Below, piece by piece: positions 58,948-64,000 of a stretch of DNA of 64,000 bases (within the stretch, counting starts at the first letter, position 1; each line of letters starts with the position of its first letter). This stretch comes from Fibrobacter sp. UWR2 (GTDB taxonomy: Bacteria > Fibrobacterota > Fibrobacteria > Fibrobacterales > Fibrobacteraceae): positions 242,570 through 306,569 of the forward strand of contig NZ_MWQE01000003.1 of NCBI RefSeq assembly GCF_002210285.1, read 5' to 3'. Position numbers and translations under genes: made by a program. Under the pieces are notes generated by a model. The model was not told the origin of the DNA. It did no database searches and worked only from the letters and a program-made list of their open reading frames with translations.

Positions 58948-59685
58948 CTAGGTGCTTGCGCGGCGGATGATGTCGACCATTTCCTTCACGGCCCGTTCGA
59001 GCCCCATGAGTGCGGCGCGTGCGACGATGCTGTGACCGATGTTCAGTTCCTCGATTCCCTCGATGGCGGCAATCGGTTCGACGTTCCTGTAGTTCAGCCC
59101 ATGGCCGGCGAGAATACGCAGTCCGTACTTTTTGGCGAGGACGGTCATGTCCTGGATGGCCGAAATTTCACGGTTCACTTCCTGGATGCTTCCAAGGTCG
59201 CAGGCAGTGGCGTAGCGCATGGTGTTGAATTCGACAAAGTCCGCACCGACCTTCTTGGCCGCTTTCACCTGTTCGGTCTCGGGATCGATGAAGATGCACG
59301 TCGCGATGTCGTTGTTCTTGAGTGTCATGACAATCTTTGCAATCTCGTCAATTTTTGCGGCGACATTCAGGCCAGCCTCGGTGGTGATTTCCTGGCTATT
59401 CTCGGGGACGAGCGTTACCATGTCGGGCTGCACGTTGATGGCGAACTGGACCATCTCGGGGTTTGTCGAAATCTGCAGGTCAAGCTTGGTGGCGATGGTA
59501 CCGCGGAGGAGCTTCAGGTCGCGGTCCTGGATATGGCGCTTGTCCTCACGCAGGTGGGCGACGATCCCGTGCGCCCCGGCGAGTTCTGCGATGATGGCTG
59601 CAGCAACCGGATCCGGTTCGCGAATCTTGCGTGCTTCGCGGATTGTGGCGATATGGTCTATGTTGACACCTAGTTTTACGGTCAT
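58948..59685 (-). CDS. pdxJ: Pyridoxine 5'-phosphate synthase
   Basis: A 245-residue TIM-barrel enzyme condensing 1-deoxyxylulose 5-phosphate with 3-amino-2-oxopropyl phosphate in vitamin B6 synthesis. Landmarks are LGVNIDHIATIREAR at the start, AHGIVAHLREDKRHI near 38-52, VTLVPE near 97, FIDPE near 140 and AGHGLNYRNV near 195. The start MTVKLG at 59683-59685 overlaps the stop of the upstream deacetylase-like gene as ATGA. Complete. Confidence 0.95.
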   Translation of the reverse strand: MTVKLGVNIDHIATIREARKIREPDPVAAAIIAELAGAHGIVAHLREDKRHIQDRDLKLLRGTIATKLDLQISTNPEMVQFAINVQPDMVTLVPENSQEITTEAGLNVAAKIDEIAKIVMTLKNNDIATCIFIDPETEQVKAAKKVGADFVEFNTMRYATACDLGSIQEVNREISAIQDMTVLAKKYGLRILAGHGLNYRNVEPIAAIEGIEELNIGHSIVARAALMGLERAVKEMVDIIRRAST

Positions 59686-60794
59686 GGAAGCTCCTTGTTG
59701 GTGTTCATAAAGGTAGATAAATTTATTAGCGTGGTGCCCTGCGCCGCAGTTTTTTCCTTCATAGTCCTTACCTTGGCGATACTTTCGAGCGTAAGCGGGA
59801 GTATCATCGCTCCCATGCCGCTTCTGGCGGCACCGCGCAGTTTCTGGTGTATGTAGTCGTCCAGGCTGCTGTTCGAAGGATTGTAGGGCGAAAGAATCTT
59901 GCAGTTCATGTTGAGCTCGGGGCAGAGTTCCAGCAGTTTTGATTTCTTGTTGAGCGAGAGGTCGGCAAACCACAGGCCGTTTTCCTTTGCCGCATTGAGA
60001 ACGGCCTGCAGCAGGGGCTTGTGTTCGACGGCCTGTTCTGCAAATCGTGTGGCGATACCGCTTGTCGACGGAATGAGCGCCTTGGCGTCTGAAATGGCGC
60101 TCCGGATCTGTTCTTCCGTGTGGTGGCTGCGAATTGGCCGCATTCTGGAATACCTCGAATCCAGGTTCTGCGATTCCATCACGAGCCAAAGTACAATTTC
60201 CTTGTCCTTTATCCTGTCAAGGTCGGGGTAGAATCCTTCGGGCATCCCGAACGGCGTTACGAGGAGGTCGTAGGGGAAGTCGAGCTTGTTGAGTTCTACG
60301 ATGATTTCGGGATTGAGCTTTGTCACCTGGAACGAGATGGAAAGGTACGATGCGTTGTCGCGGAATATGTTCGTGGATACCTGCAAGTTCAGGTGTAGCG
60401 TGTCGCCGTTCGGGTCGAGTGCATCGAGCAGTGCGGACTGGAAAGCATTGTTGTCGTTGAATACTTCTTCCATGTACAGGACCTTGCCGCCGTTCTTTTC
60501 CAGGATTCTTTGCGCTTGCAGCAGGTAGTTGATGATGGTGCGGCCCTTACCGAGCGTCCACACGTCGCGATTCTTCCTCTTGGAATACTGCGCCTGCAGA
60601 ACTTCGAGTTCAGATTTCATACGGTCTATAAATGGCAGGGTATCCTGTGCCGCTGTCGTGTCGGCGACGGTTTCTTCTGGTGCATCCTGCTTGGGTAGCA
60701 GATTCTCGAGACCGGTTTTCGGGAGCACGTAGGCCAGCGTGGCGATTGCCGCGAGTACGATAAATATGGCTAGAATGTGCTTGATTTTGTTCAT
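59682..60794 (-). CDS. Divergent polysaccharide deacetylase family protein (YibQ-like)
   Basis: A 370-residue protein with one N-terminal membrane helix (about 5-25), then a periplasmic region. The C-terminal roughly 210 residues resemble the divergent polysaccharide deacetylase family: FPYDLLVTPFGMPEG near 175 (shown by LLVTPFGMPEG), EIVLWLVMESQN near 200, SGIATRFAEQAVEH near 245, GLWFADLSL near 275. True catalytic metal residues cannot be confirmed. The chosen start is ATG at 60792-60794; TTG at 60803 is less likely. A TATATTTG box starts 14 bases upstream. Coupled to pdxJ. Confidence 0.75.
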   Translation of the reverse strand: MNKIKHILAIFIVLAAIATLAYVLPKTGLENLLPKQDAPEETVADTTAAQDTLPFIDRMKSELEVLQAQYSKRKNRDVWTLGKGRTIINYLLQAQRILEKNGGKVLYMEEVFNDNNAFQSALLDALDPNGDTLHLNLQVSTNIFRDNASYLSISFQVTKLNPEIIVELNKLDFPYDLLVTPFGMPEGFYPDLDRIKDKEIVLWLVMESQNLDSRYSRMRPIRSHHTEEQIRSAISDAKALIPSTSGIATRFAEQAVEHKPLLQAVLNAAKENGLWFADLSLNKKSKLLELCPELNMNCKILSPYNPSNSSLDDYIHQKLRGAARSGMGAMILPLTLESIAKVRTMKEKTAAQGTTLINLSTFMNTNKELP

Positions 60795-60800
60795 CGGATT

Positions 60801-60818
60801 CAAATATAATTATATTGC
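60801..60818. promoter_or_regulatory. Overlapping divergent promoter boxes in a 29-bp intergenic gap
   Basis: Minus-strand TATATTTG (60808-60801), 14 bases before the deacetylase-like ATG, and plus-strand TATATTGC (60811-60818), 13 bases before the miaA ATG, lie 2 bases apart. Confidence 0.55.
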
Positions 60819-60823
60819 GTTTC

Positions 60824-61723
60824 ATGCCGATTCTTTTCGCCATCGTAGGAGCTACGGGAATAGGGAAGTCGAGCGTGGCTGTGGAGCTGGCTGCGCGTTA
60901 TGGGGCCGATATTATCGGTGTCGATTCCCGCCAGGTGTATAAGGGGTTCACGATTGGTACCGCACAGCCGTCCGCGACGGATATGGGGAGGGTCAGGCAC
61001 CATATGGTGAACTTTCTCGAACCCGAGAAGGTGTTTTCGGCGGGAGACTTCTGCGCCAATGTAAAGGGCCTGCTTGCCGCAAATCCCGAGCGCAAGTTTA
61101 TCGCGGTCGGCGGTACAGGGCTCTATCTCCAGTCGCTCATGCTTGGACTCCCGCAGATTCCGAAAATCGCTTCGGAAGTACGCTCGGAAATCGAAAACCA
61201 GGGGCTCTCGGTGGGGACTGATAGTTTGTTCAAAATGGCGCACGAAGTAGACCCCGAGGCGATGGTAAATGTCGACGAGCATAATCTGCAGCGCATTGTC
61301 CGTGTCCTCGAGGTGTTCCATGCGACTGGCCGCAAACTTTCGGAATGGCAAAAGCAACGCGAAGGCGGCATCGGCAGGCTCCCTGTCTTCTGGCTGAACC
61401 GTTCTCGCGAGAATCTCTATGCGCGTATCGATGCCCGTGTCGACAAGATGCTTGCCGACGGCTGGCAGGATGAAGTTCGTGAACTGGCAAAGAATGTCCC
61501 GTTGAGTGCTCCCGCATGGCAAAGCCTGGGTTACCGGGAACTCTTGCAGGCTGATACGGCGGGGCAAATCGCGGCGGTCGTCGATGATGTCAAGAAGAAG
61601 ACGCGCAATTACGCAAAAAGGCAACTGACATGGTTCCGCTGGCAGGTTGAGTCGGTCTCTGTCGATCTTGACCGGACGGAAGACCCCGTAGCGGCAATTG
61701 CAAAGGAAGTGGGGAATGCCTAA
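60824..61723 (+). CDS. miaA: tRNA dimethylallyltransferase
   Basis: A 299-residue enzyme adding the isopentenyl group to A37 of tRNAs reading UNN codons. It has P-loop VGATGIGKSSVA near residue 8, GVDSRQVYKG near 33, GTGLYLQSL near 95 and QSLGYRE near 230, with an insert domain present. The start MPILFAIVGATG at 60824 is chosen; TTG 9 bases earlier is within the promoter box. A leaderless mRNA is predicted. The next gene starts inside its last 8 bases. Confidence 0.94.
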   Translation: MPILFAIVGATGIGKSSVAVELAARYGADIIGVDSRQVYKGFTIGTAQPSATDMGRVRHHMVNFLEPEKVFSAGDFCANVKGLLAANPERKFIAVGGTGLYLQSLMLGLPQIPKIASEVRSEIENQGLSVGTDSLFKMAHEVDPEAMVNVDEHNLQRIVRVLEVFHATGRKLSEWQKQREGGIGRLPVFWLNRSRENLYARIDARVDKMLADGWQDEVRELAKNVPLSAPAWQSLGYRELLQADTAGQIAAVVDDVKKKTRNYAKRQLTWFRWQVESVSVDLDRTEDPVAAIAKEVGNA

Positions 61724-63059
61724 GGCGCTTGCATTGTTTGTTTTGACAGTGTTTATGGCCCTTGCGCCCTGCTTCGCCTACAAATGGGACCATGCTGTGG
61801 AGGGGGCTTCCCGTGAAGGGAGCCTGGTGGAAGGCCGTGCCGCCATATTGGAAAAGTCCATAAACTGTTTCTCCGAAATCGGATGTTACGGACAGTTCGC
61901 GTCCGGCTCGCTCCGTGACTTTTTCCGTTCTTTCGAATCTGAACTGTTGTCTAAGGATTCCAATGCGACGCTTTTCTCCTACGATGAACTTTTCTTGCTG
62001 TATGCGGTAAGCGCACAGTTCTATGGCGACAAGTCGGCTGCTTGGGCCGGTCTTGTCGGGCTTATGGAAAATGCGCGCTCTATAAAGGATTCCCTTTCGC
62101 GTCGGAACAATCCGTTTGCACAGGATTCCGCATTTGCACAATCGCTTGCCCTGCTTGCCAACTACACGGGTGTCGAAGATGGCTTCGTTGAACTCGATGT
62201 GCCTCGAGAACTTAAGGATGCATTCCGGATTGTGTTTGAGGCTATTATTGTCAAGCATTCCAGGTCGAGACTTGTCGATATACAAAGAGATTCTCATGGA
62301 GAATCTGAATTTGGCTTGTTCTATGACTTTATGGAAAAGGCTCGCGACAGGTTTTTTGCACGTTATCCACAAAGTGCGTACGGTGAGTTGATTCGCGAAT
62401 ACGTTCCCGAGGGATATGCTCAGGCAAACATGGATGCGCGCAGGGCCGAAAAGAAGTGGTTTATGTTCTCGATGGGCCTTGGTGGGGGAGTTCCCTTCTT
62501 TGGCGGAGAAAACGGTGAAACGGTAAATGCTTCGTTCGAATTTCTTTTCAACGGAGAAATCCAGATATGGCGAGTCCTGTTCGGGTTCGGTTTTGCTGGA
62601 GGGCTAGGGCCGAAGAAGACCCTGTGGGAAGGCACGGATCATGAAATGGAGGGAGATGGTTTCGGATTCCTGATGGGGCAATTCGAGATCTTTCTCGGTA
62701 TGGCCGTCTATGAATCTAAGTTTGTCACCTTCGATGTTTTAGCGGGGATTGGAGTTGCCGACTATACGATGACCGATGACCCCGATTATACCATTCAGGC
62801 GTTTGGGCCACAGTTTGGTGCGCAAGTCGACTTTAAGCTGCCCCTTACTTCGTTCGTGGATTTGTTTTTCCGCATCCGCTACTTTATCACCTTGGAAACA
62901 GCAGAACTCTATGTGCCCGATACAGTCCTTGAAAAAAGGCCGGAAACACGGGACTTCCCTGACTATGGTCCTGTCGATGGTATACGGCATAGCATTGCCA
63001 TCATTATCGGCTATAGCGCCGGGTTCTCCAAGTCAATGCTGACAGAGGGTATGCGATAA
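61716..63059 (+). CDS. Hypothetical exported outer-membrane beta-barrel protein
   Basis: A 447-residue protein. It has a signal peptide (residues 1-22, ending PCFAYKW), an alpha-helical N-terminal half (about 25-240, with two cysteines INCFSEIGC), then a beta-barrel-like half (MGLGGGVPFFGG, FLMGQFEIFLGMAV, GVADYTMTDD) ending ASGFSKS-like. The ATG at 61716 overlaps the miaA end by 8 bases. Its stop overlaps the next lipoprotein start (TAATG). No family recognised; the pair probably forms an envelope complex. Confidence 0.78.
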   Translation: MPKALALFVLTVFMALAPCFAYKWDHAVEGASREGSLVEGRAAILEKSINCFSEIGCYGQFASGSLRDFFRSFESELLSKDSNATLFSYDELFLLYAVSAQFYGDKSAAWAGLVGLMENARSIKDSLSRRNNPFAQDSAFAQSLALLANYTGVEDGFVELDVPRELKDAFRIVFEAIIVKHSRSRLVDIQRDSHGESEFGLFYDFMEKARDRFFARYPQSAYGELIREYVPEGYAQANMDARRAEKKWFMFSMGLGGGVPFFGGENGETVNASFEFLFNGEIQIWRVLFGFGFAGGLGPKKTLWEGTDHEMEGDGFGFLMGQFEIFLGMAVYESKFVTFDVLAGIGVADYTMTDDPDYTIQAFGPQFGAQVDFKLPLTSFVDLFFRIRYFITLETAELYVPDTVLEKRPETRDFPDYGPVDGIRHSIAIIIGYSAGFSKSMLTEGMR

Positions 63060-63826
63060 TGAATTTGTCTGCAATCTGCAACAAGGTAGTTCCGGTTCTT
63101 ATTGCAGTAGCCCTTGCTGGGTGCGTTCTGGAAGATTATGCCCAGAAAAAATCCCTTGCAGATGTCTACGTGGCGGAAAATTCGAAGAATGCCTCCAGCG
63201 TATTTCGTGAACACGAGTGGATAGAGACCTGGGCCGACGTAAAGAATGTGAAGGTGTACTATTCGGAGCCCTTCCTTGATAATTACGAAGTGTTTGGAAC
63301 GGAGTGGAAAGCCTACAAGGGCGATTTTGGAACTTGGTTTGGAGAGCATTTTGGAGAAGTGCTCAGAGAAGAAATCGCTCTCCTGCTGAAGTTAGAGTAT
63401 GATGCAGATTCGCTCCGTGTCGATTCCATGAGAATCCAGGTGCAGATGAAGGCCGATTCTTTCTGGGTGCTCTCGTCGCGTAAAATGGAACAGTTGCGAC
63501 CGCACTACATATCCGAGGTCCAGGTTGATGACGTCCCTCTTTCCCGTGAAAGGGTTGAAGGCGAGAGTAACGGCATTGAGATTTATATCATGCCGCTGAG
63601 CGTCCGTACGTTAAATCGTGACATATCGATGAAGGCGCTTTACCGTGGCAGGGTTTCAGTTGTAGACTCGAAACGCGGTGATGTTATTTTGTATGCAATC
63701 ATCGAATCGGATGGATCGCTCTTCCGTGATAAGCATGGCCGCAGTGCTCTTCGCGAGTTTGCTCGCAAACTAATTGGCAGAATATGGTCGACGAAGGACG
63801 TTTCTGCCTCGCATGACGCTTTTTAA
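63059..63826 (+). CDS. Hypothetical lipoprotein
   Basis: A 255-residue lipoprotein with lipobox VALAGC near residue 22. The mature part is mixed alpha/beta with an ordered middle (YYSEPFLDNYEVFGTEW) and no recognised family. It resembles the secreted component of barrel-lipoprotein pairs and is translationally coupled to the upstream barrel gene (TAATG). Confidence 0.75.
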   Translation: MNLSAICNKVVPVLIAVALAGCVLEDYAQKKSLADVYVAENSKNASSVFREHEWIETWADVKNVKVYYSEPFLDNYEVFGTEWKAYKGDFGTWFGEHFGEVLREEIALLLKLEYDADSLRVDSMRIQVQMKADSFWVLSSRKMEQLRPHYISEVQVDDVPLSRERVEGESNGIEIYIMPLSVRTLNRDISMKALYRGRVSVVDSKRGDVILYAIIESDGSLFRDKHGRSALREFARKLIGRIWSTKDVSASHDAF

Positions 63827-63962
63827 TCGTAAATTTTGCCGAGCATTTGCTTCCCTGGAACGGGGAATAGTGAATATACTGTTGACAGACTGGCAAGAAG
63901 CGGGGTTTTGGCGGTTTTTTCAAAAAAAATGAAAAAAAGTTGAAATTTTTTGAGAAAAACCC
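63827..63962. other. Gene-free, A/T-tract-rich upstream region
   Basis: No gene. Contains another TATA-like stretch (GAATATACTG near 63873) and the long A/T tracts upstream of the consensus promoter. Confidence 0.5.
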
Positions 63963-63990
63963 TTGACATTCTCCCCGAAAATTCTATAAT
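63963..63990 (+). promoter_or_regulatory. Strong consensus promoter at window end
   Basis: TTGACA (63963-63968), 16-base spacer, TATAAT (63985-63990), preceded by an A/T-tract resembling an UP element (about 63915-63958). Such near-perfect promoters typically drive rRNA or tRNA operons; the transcribed gene lies beyond 64000. Confidence 0.8.
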
Positions 63991-64000
63991 TGGCCTCACC

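Noticed and set aside
1..64000. CRISPR arrays, insertion sequences, prophage
   Set aside because: No regularly spaced direct repeats, transposase, integrase or phage structural genes were seen.

Overview
The window is chromosomal DNA of a Gram-negative anaerobe of the Fibrobacter lineage. Four things point there: a protein with the Fibrobacter succinogenes major paralogous domain (51318-52073), a secreted protease with the poly-serine linker typical of Fibrobacter exoproteins and a C-terminal sorting-like domain (24883-26928), many small lipoproteins and outer-membrane barrels without recognisable relatives, and an Nfn/Sud-type flavoprotein pair suited to anaerobic redox balance. Coding density is high and most genes are GC-rich in third positions. 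The HEPN gene at 20662 and the small exported protein at 9833 are visibly AT-richer than their neighbours.

Layout. 1-5.2 kb: minus-strand surface-polysaccharide cluster (WecE/RffA-like aminotransferase, ATP-grasp ligase, Gfo/Idh oxidoreductase, GT2 glycosyltransferase, ABC-2 exporter permease cut by the window edge). 5.4-7.7 kb: GltA-like/SudB-like flavoprotein pair. 8-18.9 kb: hydrolases, ileS, sugar and BASS transporters, orphan Vsr endonuclease, class A acid phosphatase, GNAT. 18.8-21.5 kb: the most accessory-looking stretch, with an AlbA_2-type ATP-binding/HTH protein, a structured RNA on its own consensus promoter, and an AT-rich HEPN gene. 21.5-28.6 kb: thrS, a DRE-TIM aldolase-like protein, and two secreted enzymes (M6 protease, CE1-like esterase). 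28.7-36.9 kb: ModF-like ABC ATPase, Mrp/DUF971 pair, short sigma-70 factor, two TPR proteins, RlpA. 36.9-47.5 kb: prmC-prfA, trmO, OLD nuclease, gltX, a zinc-ribbon/BON protein with a WYL regulator, queA, galE. 47.5-63.8 kb: Ser/Thr kinase with a membrane/TPR partner, LOG-family protein, radical SAM fusion, degenerate GGDEF protein, truA, pdxJ, miaA and surface proteins. The window ends on a consensus TTGACA/TATAAT promoter whose gene lies outside.

Translation is the dominant housekeeping theme: ileS, thrS, gltX, prfA, prmC, queA, truA, miaA and trmO are all here.

The most notable non-genic observations are these. (1) Fourteen genes have a TAnnTTTG-like box whose first base lies 12-14 bases upstream of the start codon. 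This predicts leaderless mRNAs, and a short region-1.1-less sigma factor is encoded at 31607. (2) A structured RNA at about 20365-20584 lies on the minus strand, with strand-specific wobble pairs, a UUCG loop and a TTGACA-17-TATATT promoter. (3) Two identical-arm 19-bp palindromes lie 149 bp apart at 24586 and 24735. (4) A dispersed GTCAT-hairpin repeat family has one copy read in frame inside an ABC ATPase. No CRISPR array, insertion sequence, tRNA or rRNA gene was seen.
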